From contig CALUCM010000004.1 of NCBI GenBank assembly GCA_943914555.1, positions 5,012 to 69,011 on the forward strand: DNA of 64,000 bases. The letters are read 5' to 3'. Source of the stretch: an uncultured Francisella sp. (GTDB lineage Bacteria > Pseudomonadota > Gammaproteobacteria > Burkholderiales > Neisseriaceae). The notes beneath the pieces are model-generated. The model ran no database searches. It was not told the DNA's origin and saw only the letters and a list, made by a program, of their open reading frames with translations. Each line of letters opens with the position of its first letter. The first letter of the stretch is position 1. The position numbers and the translations under genes were made by a program. Positions 38,311 to 49,110 of the stretch are shown here, piece after piece.

Positions 38311-39972
38311 ATGTACCGCCCCCCCCACCAGTCTTCTGATAGCACTAAAAATGCGGTTGTATTTTTGATTATTTTATTTATCGTAATGGTTACCTGGCAA
38401 TGGTTATTTCCAGCACCACCCTCTTCTTCTAGCTCACTGCCTAATACTCAAATTGCTTCTAAACAATACAAAGATAATCCGCACGAAAAAAATCTTCCAG
38501 CCAACACCACTGCTAACAGCACCTTCGCCCATTCTCGTACGCTCAAGGTAGAAACTGATCACTATGATATTTTACTGGATGAAGCAACTGGAGATATCAC
38601 GCAGCTAACCTTGAAAAAACATCACTCTGATCAACAGAAAAAAGAGGCGGTGCTTTTAATGAATCCAAAGATTAATTACCGTGCACAAAGTCGTTTAATC
38701 TTTGCTGATAATGGCCAATTTTTGCTAGAGAAAATCCCTTTTATAGCTAGCAAAGACCACTATACATTAGCGCCAGATCAAGACAGTTTAACAGTAGTGT
38801 TACATAAGCAATCAAATGATTTGCAGATACAAAAGATTCTCACCTTTAGAAAGGGGAGTTATTTGATTGAAATGAAATATGTCGTCTTAAATCGCAGCCA
38901 GAATCCATTACACCTAATCGCACTTTACCGTTTATTACATAATGGAACACCTGAACCTTCTCATTTCTTCAACAAATTTTATACAGGGCCCGTGCTTTAT
39001 ACCCAAAATAAATTTAGCAAAATTCCCTTTAATGACATTGCAAATAAAAAAACCAACGTGCCATCGATTCTACATAATGGTTGGTTAGGGATCAGTCAGC
39101 ATTATTTTGCTTCTGTCTTTTTACTTAATCCAATTGGACATCCTTCTGTATGCCAGCCCAGTCCTTGCCAGCTTTATATAGACAATAATCGAGAAGATAA
39201 ACTATATCAAGTTGGTTTCACTATTATGTTACCAGTCATTGGTACTGGTCAAAATCAGCAATGGTCAGTTGATCTTTTTTCTGGACCAGAGGAATACCAA
39301 GCTCTGGTAGCAGTAGACCCTAAATTACCCTTGATTAAAGACTACGGCATTTGGCATGTCTTTGCTAACCCTTTATTTCTGATGTTGAAATACATCCATC
39401 AACTGATTGGCAATTGGGGTTGGTCAATTATTATTCTAGTATTTTTACTAAGACTGATCCTATTCCCTTTGAATTCTGCCTCTTTTAAAAGTATGGCAAA
39501 AATGCGCAAAATGGCGCCTAAAATGCAGTCGATTAAAGAAAACTATGGCAAAGATAGAATAAAAATGCAGCAAGAAATGATGGCTCTTTACAAAAAAGAA
39601 AAAATCAATCCTTTAGGTGGTTGTTTGCCAATGTTACTGCAAATCCCTATTTTTTTAGGTTTATATTGGGTATTATTTAATTCAGTTGAGTTACGTGGTG
39701 CATCATGGCTTGGTTGGGTAACTGATCTATCACAAAAAGATCCTTACTTTGTTTTACCTCTTTTACTTGCTATGACTATGTTTTTACAAAGCCATTTAAA
39801 TCCCCCCACAGGGGATCCAACGCAAGCCCGATTAATGAAAATTATGCCAATTGCATTTTCTGTCATGTTCTTCTTCATGCCATCAGGGTTGGTACTTTAT
39901 TGGTTGGTAAATAACATCCTCACTATTGCTCAGCAATGGCTTATTACTCGTTCAATAGAAAAACAGAAATAA
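38311..39972 (+). CDS. yidC: membrane protein insertase YidC
   Basis: YidC inserts inner-membrane proteins alone or with SecYEG. The 553-residue protein has an N-terminal membrane helix (about 15-30), a large periplasmic beta-domain (about 70-330) and the conserved C-terminal core of five helices. The coiled cytoplasmic loop MAKMRKMAPKMQSIKENYG and the signature NPLGGCLPMLLQIPIFLGLY are present, and the conserved arginine is in LLRLILFPLN. It is of the Gram-negative type. Confidence 0.97.
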   Translation: MYRPPHQSSDSTKNAVVFLIILFIVMVTWQWLFPAPPSSSSSLPNTQIASKQYKDNPHEKNLPANTTANSTFAHSRTLKVETDHYDILLDEATGDITQLTLKKHHSDQQKKEAVLLMNPKINYRAQSRLIFADNGQFLLEKIPFIASKDHYTLAPDQDSLTVVLHKQSNDLQIQKILTFRKGSYLIEMKYVVLNRSQNPLHLIALYRLLHNGTPEPSHFFNKFYTGPVLYTQNKFSKIPFNDIANKKTNVPSILHNGWLGISQHYFASVFLLNPIGHPSVCQPSPCQLYIDNNREDKLYQVGFTIMLPVIGTGQNQQWSVDLFSGPEEYQALVAVDPKLPLIKDYGIWHVFANPLFLMLKYIHQLIGNWGWSIIILVFLLRLILFPLNSASFKSMAKMRKMAPKMQSIKENYGKDRIKMQQEMMALYKKEKINPLGGCLPMLLQIPIFLGLYWVLFNSVELRGASWLGWVTDLSQKDPYFVLPLLLAMTMFLQSHLNPPTGDPTQARLMKIMPIAFSVMFFFMPSGLVLYWLVNNILTIAQQWLITRSIEKQK

Positions 39973-40063
39973 AGTACGCTACAGCCACAATCCAGGCAAA
40001 ACGTCTATTATGGCTTTTGAGCAAACTTGATTATCTTATTTCGTGAATACTGATTTCAATCAT

Positions 40064-43000
40064 TTAAAGGAATTGCTTTCTAGCAGATAAAAATAACTGT
40101 AACCAAGGACTAAATTCTCCTTGCCATTGCGGCGGACACCAGCTTAGCTGTGCATTACGTACAACACGTTCAGGATGTGGCATCATAATCAGCACTCGCC
40201 CATCTGCACTGTGAACACCTGCGATACCATGTGGAGAGCCGTTTGGATTCATTGGATAACTGCTCGCAACTGTTCCATCATGATTGCAATATTGTAAGGC
40301 AATAAAGGAATCGCTATGACCATTTTTCTTGAAGTTTCCTTGAGGAAATATTGCTTGACCTTCACCGTGAGAAACCACCACGGGTAATATTGCTCCCTGG
40401 AGCTCTTGCAACCACAATGAAAAAGAAGTAGGTATTTTAACCATTAGTAAGCGCGCTTCATATTGTTCTGATTGATTTGTGCGAAAACGTGGCCAAAATG
40501 AGCTACCTGGTATCAAAATATCTAATTCACTTAACATCTGGCAGCCGTTACAAACTCCCAGACTTAAAGTATCAGATCTCTCAAAAAATTGTCTAAATTG
40601 CTCTTCTAATATTTTATTGTATAAAATTGTGCTGGCCCAACCACGACCAGCACCCAGAACATCTCCATAACTAAATCCCCCACAAGCAGCAAGTACTTGA
40701 AATTGATCCAAATGAGTACGACCGGCAATGAGATCACTTAAGTGAACATCATGCGCCTCAAAACCAGCTTTAAAGAAAGCAAAAGCCATCTCCAAATGAC
40801 CATTAATGCCTTCCTCACGCAAAATAGCCACCTTAGGTTTGAGCGCTTGACTAATAAAAGGTACAAAAATTGCCTGCGCATCATTAGGTAAATAACTGAT
40901 TAGTTTTTTTTGCTCATGACAAATGCTTTCTCGTTCTTCTCTGGCACAATCAGGATGATCACGTAGGCTTTGCAAACGATAAGATAGTTGTTGCCAAGCC
41001 AGTTGTAAATCGACACGAGTTTCTTCTAATACTGTTGTTCCATGCCACCTAACGCTAAGTGATTCTTTGGTTTGCAAGCAACCGATTATCCGAATAAAAT
41101 TTGATAGTCCATGACTGGCAAAAGTGTCTAAAAGAGCTTGCGCTTTTAGAGTTCTCATTTGCACAACCACCCCTAATTCCTCATTAAAAAGTAAGCGTAG
41201 TAATGCTTCTTGTCCTGGAATATGACTAAGAGTACTTTGCAATTCATCCAAAGATAGCAAAACCCCTAAACGAGAAGCAAATTGCATTTCTAGTACAGCG
41301 GTGATTAAGCCACCATCTGAACGATCATGTAGTGCCAAAATATTTTTGTTTTTTAATTCTTTTTGTAATAAATAAAAAATCTCTTTGACTTGCTCAGGAT
41401 AATCAAAATCTGGTGTTTCTCCCTCCTGCCAATATTCAAATACTTGCGTCAAAGCAGAACAAGCAATACGCGCTTGAAATGCTGAAAAATCAATTAACAA
41501 TAAAAGAGAATCCCTTTCATCTTGCAATTGAGGGCTCACGCTTAAACGAATATCCTCACTAATCGCAAAGGCAGAAACAATTAATGACAGTGGTGAAATG
41601 ACACTTTTTGATACCCCTTGCTCTTTCCAGAGTGCCTTCATAGATAAAGAATCCTTGCCTACAGGAATGGCTAGCCCCAACTTTTGACATAACTCTGAGG
41701 TCGCTGCCACCGCTTGATAGAGTTTGGCATCTTCTCCTGCTTCTCCACAAGCAGCCATCCAATTTGCAGATAGTTTGATTTTTTTTAAATCTCCAATATA
41801 GCATGCCATTAAATTACTAAGTGCCTCACCAATAGCCATACGTGCAGAATGAGTTCCCGAACGAAGGGCTAATACACTGCGCTCTCCTATGCTCATGACT
41901 TCGCCATAGTAGCCTTCAAAACTCATAGCAGTGATTGCACAATCCGCAACTGGTACCTGATATGGCCCCACCATTTGATCACGATAAGTCAATCCCCCTA
42001 CTGTTCTATCAGCAATGGTTATTAAAAAATCCTTAGCTGCCACCGCTGGTAGACGCAATACTCGATAAAGAGCCTCTTTTAATTCAATCGATGAGAAAAA
42101 AGTAACCTCTTGCACATTAGTAGTAGCTGTGATTAATTGATCCGAACGTTGGTTACGCGGTATTTTGCCAAACAATAGAGAAAGGGGTAGATCAACTGGA
42201 CGATTTTTAAAAAGGCCATCCTCTACTACTAACAACTTTTGCTGCATTATCTTCCCTACTACAGCAAAGGGACAACACTCTCGCTCACAAATAGCTGTAA
42301 AACGGGCTAAATTTTGTGAAGCGATGATCAAAACATAACGCTCTTGTGATTCATTACACCAAATTTCTTTCGGTGACATTTGGGTATCTGCAATAGGGAT
42401 ATCACGTAATTGAAACACTCCTCCTTTACCAGCATCGTGAATTAATTCAGGGAATGCATTGGATAGACCACCTGCACCAACATCATGAATCATGAGAATC
42501 GGATTATCTTCACCCAACTGCCAACAGCTATCAATCACTTCCTGACAACGGCGCTCTAACTCTGGGTTTTCTCTCTGCACTGAATTAAAATCTAGCTCTG
42601 TTTGATTATTACCAGCAAACATACTGGAAGCAGCTCCTCCGCCCAAACCAATTAAAAACCCCGGTCCACCTAATTGAATTAATAAGCTGTCATTTGGTAC
42701 AGCCTGTTTCTTACTTTGTTTAGCTTGAATATTGCCTAATCCACCAGCCAGCATGATAGGTTTATGATAACCCCAACGTTGCCCAGCAAAATTAGTTTCT
42801 AAAGTTCTAAAATAACCAAGTAAACCAGGACGGCCAAACTCGTTATTAAAAGAAGCATTACCGATTGGCCCATCTAACATAATTTGTAGAGCACTGCTCA
42901 TTATCTCTGGTTTGCCATAATCCTCTTTTTCCCATGGTTCAATATAAGCTGGAATCCTCAGATTAGAAACTGAAAAACCACATAAACCCGCTTTAGGTTT

Positions 43001-43984
43001 GCCACCTCGTCCAGTAGCACCCTCATCTCTGATTTCCCCTCCCGAACCAGTAGCGGCCCCAGAAAATGGTGCAATCGCTGTGGGATGATTGTGTGTTTCA
43101 ACTTTCATCAATACATGAGTGAGTTCTTCAGAAAAATCATATATTTTATTTTTAGCTTGCGCATACCAACGTTTGATATTTTTTCCTTCCATGATTGCGG
43201 CATTATCCTGATAAGCAACCACAGTACCCATAGGCTGCGCTTGATGCGTTGCCTTAATCATGTCAAATAAACTTAAATCTTGTACTCTGCCATTAATCAC
43301 GAACTGTGCATTAAATATTTTATGACGACAATGCTCAGAGTTGGCTTGTGCAAACATCATCAACTCCACATCAGTCGGATTACGATTCAACTTACGATAA
43401 TGCTGCCATAAATAATCTATTTCATCATTGCTTAAAGCCAAGCCAAATTGTTTATTAGCTTGCCATAAGCTTTCTTTACCATGTTTTAAAAGCTCAATTG
43501 TCTGTAATGGTTGTGCTAAGGCATGTTGAAATAGTTGTGTCAATAATCCATTTTCGACAATCACACTTTCTGTCATGCGATCGTGAATGAAAGGTAAATA
43601 AGTATTGATTGCAATAGAAGAACTTGTCTCAAAGCGATAAACCACACCACGCTCGACTCGTTTTATTTCAGTCAAGCCAGCATGATGCAAAATATCTTGT
43701 GCTTTAGAAGACCAAGGAGAAATGGTAGCGAACCGGGGGAAAACCGCTACCTCTTGCGAATCAGATAAAAGGGAAAGATCATGATGGAATGAAGCATTTA
43801 ATAATGCACATAAATGCTCTCGCTTTTTTTCATTTAAGGCTTGAGCACACTGCACCAGATACCAATAGCGACTTTCAATACTCTGACATTCATCAAGGCC
43901 TAAACGTTTAATATTCTCTTGTAAGGCCCTAATTCTAAAAGGAGAAAGAGCTATTTCTCCCCGCATTGCCATGATGTCGTGCAT
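40064..43984 (-). CDS. purL: phosphoribosylformylglycinamidine synthase PurL
   Basis: Large-type FGAM synthase, the fourth step of purine synthesis, combining ATP-dependent amidation with a glutaminase. The ATG at 43984 has GGAG 9 bases upstream and gives 1306 residues; the longest frame begins with TTG 66 bases earlier, and ATGs also follow at 43972 and 43966. Domains in order: an N-terminal part with SPFRIRALQ, a first AIR-synthase-like half (KVETHNHPTAIAPFSGAATG), a second one (IADRTVGGLTYRDQMVGPYQ and GKDSLSMK), and a class I glutaminase with GVCNGCQML and PHPE. The gene is isolated and convergent with yidC. Confidence 0.96.
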   Translation of the reverse strand: MHDIMAMRGEIALSPFRIRALQENIKRLGLDECQSIESRYWYLVQCAQALNEKKREHLCALLNASFHHDLSLLSDSQEVAVFPRFATISPWSSKAQDILHHAGLTEIKRVERGVVYRFETSSSIAINTYLPFIHDRMTESVIVENGLLTQLFQHALAQPLQTIELLKHGKESLWQANKQFGLALSNDEIDYLWQHYRKLNRNPTDVELMMFAQANSEHCRHKIFNAQFVINGRVQDLSLFDMIKATHQAQPMGTVVAYQDNAAIMEGKNIKRWYAQAKNKIYDFSEELTHVLMKVETHNHPTAIAPFSGAATGSGGEIRDEGATGRGGKPKAGLCGFSVSNLRIPAYIEPWEKEDYGKPEIMSSALQIMLDGPIGNASFNNEFGRPGLLGYFRTLETNFAGQRWGYHKPIMLAGGLGNIQAKQSKKQAVPNDSLLIQLGGPGFLIGLGGGAASSMFAGNNQTELDFNSVQRENPELERRCQEVIDSCWQLGEDNPILMIHDVGAGGLSNAFPELIHDAGKGGVFQLRDIPIADTQMSPKEIWCNESQERYVLIIASQNLARFTAICERECCPFAVVGKIMQQKLLVVEDGLFKNRPVDLPLSLLFGKIPRNQRSDQLITATTNVQEVTFFSSIELKEALYRVLRLPAVAAKDFLITIADRTVGGLTYRDQMVGPYQVPVADCAITAMSFEGYYGEVMSIGERSVLALRSGTHSARMAIGEALSNLMACYIGDLKKIKLSANWMAACGEAGEDAKLYQAVAATSELCQKLGLAIPVGKDSLSMKALWKEQGVSKSVISPLSLIVSAFAISEDIRLSVSPQLQDERDSLLLLIDFSAFQARIACSALTQVFEYWQEGETPDFDYPEQVKEIFYLLQKELKNKNILALHDRSDGGLITAVLEMQFASRLGVLLSLDELQSTLSHIPGQEALLRLLFNEELGVVVQMRTLKAQALLDTFASHGLSNFIRIIGCLQTKESLSVRWHGTTVLEETRVDLQLAWQQLSYRLQSLRDHPDCAREERESICHEQKKLISYLPNDAQAIFVPFISQALKPKVAILREEGINGHLEMAFAFFKAGFEAHDVHLSDLIAGRTHLDQFQVLAACGGFSYGDVLGAGRGWASTILYNKILEEQFRQFFERSDTLSLGVCNGCQMLSELDILIPGSSFWPRFRTNQSEQYEARLLMVKIPTSFSLWLQELQGAILPVVVSHGEGQAIFPQGNFKKNGHSDSFIALQYCNHDGTVASSYPMNPNGSPHGIAGVHSADGRVLIMMPHPERVVRNAQLSWCPPQWQGEFSPWLQLFLSARKQFL

Positions 43985-44167
43985 TCTTAAATACTCCAAA
44001 CTTCTTCGACTAATGCGAAGAAAAGCACGATTATAATTTTTCTCTCTCAACGACTCAATGAGTGTTACATAAAGAGCAATTGTCTCAAATTAAGTTTTTC
44101 AGCAAATGATTTTTTACTTTATTCGTTATAATAAGAAGCTCTAGCTAGTAAAAAATAATTAGATCGT

Positions 44168-45580
44168 ATGACAGCTAATCACTCTCTCTTAGATATCTCT
44201 TCTAATTTCCTTAATGAACATACTGATGAGTCCGAAAGTAAGTTGACCTTACCACGCAGTATTGATGCAGAACAAGCAGTATTAGGAGCAATTTTAGCTA
44301 ATAATGAGCTATGGTTTGAAGTACAGCCTATTTTAGTAGAAGACGATTTTTATAACATATCTCATCAAAATATTTATCAGGCAATAGTCTCCCTTATTAA
44401 TCGTGACATTCGTGCTGATTCAATTACCGTGGCAGAATTATTAAACGACAACAAGCAGCTAGAAAAAATCAAAGGTGGACGCTCCTATCTAGTTGAAATG
44501 ATGCAAAACGTTCCTGCCATCAGCAATGTTATTGGCTATGCTAAGATTGTCAGAGATAAATCAGTACTGCGTCAGCTTTATACGATAGGACGAAAAATTA
44601 GCGAAATGGCTTATCAAGAAGGTCGTGACGCCACAGACATCCTCGATGAAGCAGAAAAGTTAATTTTTGGTATCGCCGAAGAGCGCCACCGTAGAGGATC
44701 AACTTTGTTACCAGTGAGTCAATATCTCTCGTTGATTGAGCAACGCATTGCCAGACTCCACAACATGCCTAACAATGGGATTACAGGCATTGAAACCGGT
44801 TTTTATGATTTAGATAGAATTACTTCTGGTCTGCAAGCAGGTGATCTTATCATTATTGCAGGGCGCCCCTCTATGGGTAAAACAGCTTTCGCTGTTAATA
44901 TTGCTGAACATTGTTCATTAAGTAACCAAGGTTCAGTTGCCATATTTTCTATGGAGATGCCAGCAGAACAATTGGTGACCCGGATGATTAGTTCTACTGG
45001 AGAAATTAGTATCAACCAAATTCGCTCTGGTCAATTTGATACAAATGACCACTATAAGTTTCAAGAAGCGCTTAATAAGTTACTCTCTTCTCGTATTTTT
45101 ATTGATGAAACAGCTGGGCTGAACGCATTGGATATTCGAGCAAGGGTAAGACGCTTTAAACGCCTTCATCCTGATTTAAGTCTGGTGGTTGTTGATTATA
45201 TTCAACTTATGTCAGGTTTGGGGAAAAATACCAACAATCGTGTGACTGAGCTGGGTGAAATTTCTCGTTCTTTAAAGGCTTTAGCCAAAGAAATTAATAT
45301 TCCGATTATTGTGCTATCGCAATTATCTCGTAACGTAGAAACTCGCCAAGATAAACGACCAATTATGTCTGACCTACGAGATTCAGGTGCTATCGAGCAA
45401 GACGCTGATATTATTATTTTTATGTATCGTGCCGGCTACTATAGTCGAGAAGAAGGAGAAAAAGAACCAGTAAATGACCCGGCAGAAGCCATTATTCGTA
45501 AGCACAGAAACGGTGCATTAGGAAGTATTAAACTTTTTTTCCGAGGAGAATACAGCAAATTTATGAATGCACAAATGTAA
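44168..45580 (+). CDS. dnaB: replicative DNA helicase DnaB
   Basis: Hexameric 5'-3' helicase of the replication fork. The 470-residue protein begins with the N-terminal domain (SIDAEQAVLGAILANN, about 30-130), a linker, and the RecA-like motor with Walker A GRPSMGKTA, Walker B VVVDYIQLM and the DLRDSGAIEQDADII arginine-finger region. No intein is present. The five minor-pilin genes begin 162 bases downstream, the same neighbourhood as in Neisseria. Confidence 0.97.
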   Translation: MTANHSLLDISSNFLNEHTDESESKLTLPRSIDAEQAVLGAILANNELWFEVQPILVEDDFYNISHQNIYQAIVSLINRDIRADSITVAELLNDNKQLEKIKGGRSYLVEMMQNVPAISNVIGYAKIVRDKSVLRQLYTIGRKISEMAYQEGRDATDILDEAEKLIFGIAEERHRRGSTLLPVSQYLSLIEQRIARLHNMPNNGITGIETGFYDLDRITSGLQAGDLIIIAGRPSMGKTAFAVNIAEHCSLSNQGSVAIFSMEMPAEQLVTRMISSTGEISINQIRSGQFDTNDHYKFQEALNKLLSSRIFIDETAGLNALDIRARVRRFKRLHPDLSLVVVDYIQLMSGLGKNTNNRVTELGEISRSLKALAKEINIPIIVLSQLSRNVETRQDKRPIMSDLRDSGAIEQDADIIIFMYRAGYYSREEGEKEPVNDPAEAIIRKHRNGALGSIKLFFRGEYSKFMNAQM

Positions 45581-45742
45581 ATCAACAAACCCACCATACT
45601 CTTTTGTCGCTTATCCCCATTTTTCAACCATTAATCCAGAAAAGTAACTTATCTTATTTTCCTAGGTTAAGATAGATCCGAAGATATGCGCAGGATGTGC
45701 TTTGCCTGCCTGCTCGTTTAAGTTAACACGAAAGCAAATCTT

Positions 45743-46423
45743 ATGTACTTAAGCCCACCCAAGCACCGTGGATTCACCTTATTAGAGCTGTTGGTTGTGC
45801 TGATCTTAATTGCAATTACTGTCTCTATGGCCTTACCCTCTTTTCTAGGCGCAATACGCCGTTCTGAAGTGCGTTCTGCTGCTTTACAACTTGCAAGCGT
45901 GATTAACTATGCTCGAGTGGAAGCAATACGACAAGGAGAAATCGCTTATGTCGTGCCAACATATTTTAGAAAAAACGGAAAATTTGATGATCCAGAAAGA
46001 TATAGCTGGCAAAAAGCAAATGGCTTGTTGGCCTTTATAGATAATATGAGTAATGATTTTACAGGGACTGCTCATTACAATAAAGATGAAGAGATAAGAA
46101 GCACACAGATTAAAAATTCCATTACAATGGTTGCAGAGGCCGCGCCTCTTAGCAATTTAAATCAGTTTACTGCAAGTGAAATAGGTCTGTTGATCTACCC
46201 TAATGGAGAAATGAAATATACTCCTAATTATCGATCTACTAGCAAAGGTAACAGCGGCTATATTGTACGTATTACCCTAAAAAATAAGCGAGTACCCAAA
46301 GATTGTCACCGCTTATGGATCGATGCTCTTGCGCGAGCCCACAGTTGCCCTACCGCACTTAAAGCAGCAGATGTATCTGATATCGAAAAACAAATTTGTA
46401 GTTGTGAACCAGTCACTAAGTAA
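45743..46423 (+). CDS. pilH: minor pilin PilH (FimT/GspH type)
   Basis: First of five type IV pilus minor pilins. The prepilin peptidase site is KHRG/FTLLELLVVLI, with the normal Glu5 after cleavage, and the first helix carries EVRSAALQLASVINYARVEAIRQG, typical of FimT/PilH. The 226-residue protein ends in a cysteine-containing tail (CHRLWIDALARAHSC, then QICSC). Minor pilins of this group prime pilus assembly at the tip. The gene follows dnaB and precedes pilI by 28 bases. Confidence 0.88.
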   Translation: MYLSPPKHRGFTLLELLVVLILIAITVSMALPSFLGAIRRSEVRSAALQLASVINYARVEAIRQGEIAYVVPTYFRKNGKFDDPERYSWQKANGLLAFIDNMSNDFTGTAHYNKDEEIRSTQIKNSITMVAEAAPLSNLNQFTASEIGLLIYPNGEMKYTPNYRSTSKGNSGYIVRITLKNKRVPKDCHRLWIDALARAHSCPTALKAADVSDIEKQICSCEPVTK

Positions 46424-46451
46424 ATCTGAACCAAAGAGAAAGAAATTCCTG

Positions 46452-47069
46452 ATGATCAAACGTCCTTTACAGCAAACTGGTTTCACCATGATTGAAGTGG
46501 TTGTATCAATGTTTATTTTAGCCTTAGGAATTATGGCGATGATTGGCATGCAAACTCGAACTTTAGGCAGTATTAAACAGGCAGAAAATATTTCTCAAGT
46601 ATCACAGGCAGTTGACAACTTAGCCAGCGGTATATCGCTTAATCCTCATCTTAAATTGAAAGTCACTCCTAAAGGATACGAAACCCACAAAGATTATTCA
46701 CTTTATCAGTTGCCTCATGGTTGCATTGACCAAAGTATTACGTCTTTCATTAAACAAAACAGCCAATATAGTAAAAAACAATTTGCTCAAACTACACTGA
46801 AACGGTTCTGTACAGAAATAAAACAAATCACTAGTATTGATCCCAAAGATATCCAACTTAAAGTATGCCCCAACTCCAAGATAGAATCTAATTTGTCTTG
46901 GAATTTTTCCTGTCAAGACAATGGGGCACAAACCGTGGTCAAAGTGGTATGGAAATACAAAACCAAAATTCAAAACCCAGAACAAAAAACACAGCAAGAA
47001 AAAAATTTAGAAATACTCGATGAAGATAATAAAGTGACCCTATCTTATCAAGTTCCTTTGAGCGAATAG
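46452..47069 (+). CDS. pilI: minor pilin PilI (PilV type)
   Basis: Prepilin of 205 residues, using the ATG at 46452; the longer frame back to 46323 would overlap pilH by 100 bases and delay the leader. The leader is MIKRPLQQTG/FTMIEVVVSMFILALG with Glu5 present. GIMAMIGMQTRTLG follows, as in PilV. The mature domain has four cysteines likely to form disulfides. Its C-terminus is lysine- and glutamate-rich. It works in the priming complex with PilH, PilJ, PilK and PilX. Confidence 0.88.
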   Translation: MIKRPLQQTGFTMIEVVVSMFILALGIMAMIGMQTRTLGSIKQAENISQVSQAVDNLASGISLNPHLKLKVTPKGYETHKDYSLYQLPHGCIDQSITSFIKQNSQYSKKQFAQTTLKRFCTEIKQITSIDPKDIQLKVCPNSKIESNLSWNFSCQDNGAQTVVKVVWKYKTKIQNPEQKTQQEKNLEILDEDNKVTLSYQVPLSE

Positions 47070-47092
47070 CAATCTTATTGCGAAAGATAAAC

Positions 47093-48427
47093 ATGAAAAG
47101 ACCTCCTTCTTGGTATCAACAAAGCGGTTTTACTTTACTGGAATTTCTACTAGCAAGTGCCATCGGTCTCTTGTTGGGGGCTGCTGTGTTATCACTCTAT
47201 TTTTATACAAGCCGCTTAAATCACATTGCTAGTTTAAACCTATCCGTGCATGAAGACTTGCGTGCTGTGTCTCGCTCTATTAATCAAGATGCTGCAATGG
47301 CTGGTAGCTTTGGCTGTTTGTCTTTGACCTCCTTATATAGCCAGGATAGTAAAAATATTGATGATCAGTTTAATCGTCAATTTCATGTTTATTTTAATGA
47401 TAGTATCCCTAAAAATAGCCCAATTGTGTTTGACAAGCCTGGAGATTCTGCACGTTCTTCTAATCAAAATTTTGGAGTTGCTCTACTTGATCCAGAAAAA
47501 CTTAAAATCCCTAATTTTCAGGCCAAAAGTCAGGCTTTGACTTTCTATTATGCGATAGGTGAGGCAGCTACTTTCAGCGATATATATACCTCCACTGGAG
47601 ACACAATTGCTGATTACAAAGCTGCTGATAACTCTCACAATCAATATGTGATGTCCACTGTAAAACAAGGAGGATATATTGCTTTTGGTAGCTGTTATGG
47701 TTTAGATATTTTCAAAGCAAAGCCAAGTAATACTAGTGTTGTTAATAGGAAAGAAGTAATTCATTTAGATGAGGCCACTTTGGGAGACGTGCGTATGGCT
47801 CCTGCCATGGCAGCGATAAACAATGAACAAACATTCACTTCCCATTTAATGCGCTATATGGTTCATTCCTATGTGTTGGGACAACTCAATAATGGTCCTT
47901 TGGGCTTATATAAAATAGAACTTAATGAAAATGGTAGCTGGGGGCCGCCTGTGCTACTCTCTTCCCATGTGAGTAAGATGCAGGTTTCTTTTATCTACCC
48001 AACTGATTGGGATAAGGAACATCAGCGCTTTTTAGGCTGTCCTAGCGCCTTTAACAATGACGTCTATGCAAATGACAAACAGACCTTGGAAGAAAAATTT
48101 AATCAATACCAGTTTTTTGAGCGAGATAATCCGACTTTCACTATCACTCATGATCCTAAAAACCCTAAAGGGGGTAAGCGCGAGGATTTAAAAAAGGTAC
48201 TAAAAACAGAAGATCGTTATTTAGCACCCTCTGCAGTGAATGTGGTTTTGACTGTCACTTATCCAAAACTATCTCGTCCTTTTGGTTTGGGAAAAAATGA
48301 TCATGGATCATCCACAGAAAGCAGTCATGTGGATTTAAATGATAATAAAAGTGACAAGAAAATTTTTAGAATATTTTCTTCTATCAAAGGTGGTAATCAA
48401 TGTGCCGATCGAAATTTAGTGGATTAA
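47093..48427 (+). CDS. pilJ: minor pilin PilJ (PilW type)
   Basis: Large minor pilin of 444 residues, the PilW/GspJ-like member of the tip complex. The ATG at 47093 replaces a TTG 15 bases earlier. The leader is PPSWYQQSG/FTLLEFLLASAIGLLLG with Glu5. After the helix comes SINQDAAMAGSFGCLS, a recurrent PilW feature. A central MAPAMAAINNEQTF and a long C-terminal domain follow. It overlaps pilK by 28 bases. This PilJ is unrelated to the Pseudomonas chemotaxis protein of the same name. Confidence 0.85.
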   Translation: MKRPPSWYQQSGFTLLEFLLASAIGLLLGAAVLSLYFYTSRLNHIASLNLSVHEDLRAVSRSINQDAAMAGSFGCLSLTSLYSQDSKNIDDQFNRQFHVYFNDSIPKNSPIVFDKPGDSARSSNQNFGVALLDPEKLKIPNFQAKSQALTFYYAIGEAATFSDIYTSTGDTIADYKAADNSHNQYVMSTVKQGGYIAFGSCYGLDIFKAKPSNTSVVNRKEVIHLDEATLGDVRMAPAMAAINNEQTFTSHLMRYMVHSYVLGQLNNGPLGLYKIELNENGSWGPPVLLSSHVSKMQVSFIYPTDWDKEHQRFLGCPSAFNNDVYANDKQTLEEKFNQYQFFERDNPTFTITHDPKNPKGGKREDLKKVLKTEDRYLAPSAVNVVLTVTYPKLSRPFGLGKNDHGSSTESSHVDLNDNKSDKKIFRIFSSIKGGNQCADRNLVD

Positions 48428-49110
48428 AAAAAAATGAGCAAGGCTACGTCTTAATCGTGGTATTGGCCATTTTGGTTCTGATCACCTTGCTGATCTCTGC
48501 TACCTATTTAAATGCTGAAAGTGCATTAAAAGAAACTTCTTTAGAATCAGATAGACGTTATGCTCAGTCTTTAGTAGAGGTCACCACGGCAATTGCTGCT
48601 CAAGAAATAAGTCATCTTTTTTCAAATCCACAAAACAAAATTATTCCACCTGCTGGTAGCTATGATGAAGAGCAGGTTCAAGGAGGAGCATTGCTTGCTC
48701 ATTTATCTGAAGGTGGGCCATCACTCAAAATGCTCGATGGAAGTAGTTGGCCTCAATATTTTCGTATTAATTGTGATGGAATTAAGGGAAAATTAAAAGG
48801 CCTATGTACTACTACCATTCTTAGTAGTGATAAGACAACTAAAAAACAGATTTATCCACCCCCACCTGTTTATAACCGCCCCAATGTGTTTAATGAATAC
48901 GGTAATAAAAAACAATGCGGTAATGCTTTTAAAATTGATCAAAAAACGCTTCCTAATGAAGCAATAAGACAACCATGTTATGTGGTCGAATTTATGGGAA
49001 TTGACTTTCATACCCGCACATTGCGCTTTCGCATTACAGCAATTGCTTGGGGCAGACATCCAAAAACCTCTGTAAAAATGCAAACAACTTATGAGATGGA
49101 TTATGATTAA
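48400..49110 (+). CDS. pilK: minor pilin PilK (PilX/GspK-like)
   Basis: A 236-residue prepilin-like protein with leader KKNEQG/YVLIVVLAILVLITLL. The usual Glu5 is replaced by valine, a property of the tip-most GspK/PilX-type minor pilins. A conserved NAESALKETSLESDRRYAQSLVE helix follows. The mature region carries six cysteines. It overlaps pilJ by 28 bases and pilX by 8, so all five pilin genes read as one unit. Confidence 0.82.
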   Translation: MCRSKFSGLKKNEQGYVLIVVLAILVLITLLISATYLNAESALKETSLESDRRYAQSLVEVTTAIAAQEISHLFSNPQNKIIPPAGSYDEEQVQGGALLAHLSEGGPSLKMLDGSSWPQYFRINCDGIKGKLKGLCTTTILSSDKTTKKQIYPPPPVYNRPNVFNEYGNKKQCGNAFKIDQKTLPNEAIRQPCYVVEFMGIDFHTRTLRFRITAIAWGRHPKTSVKMQTTYEMDYD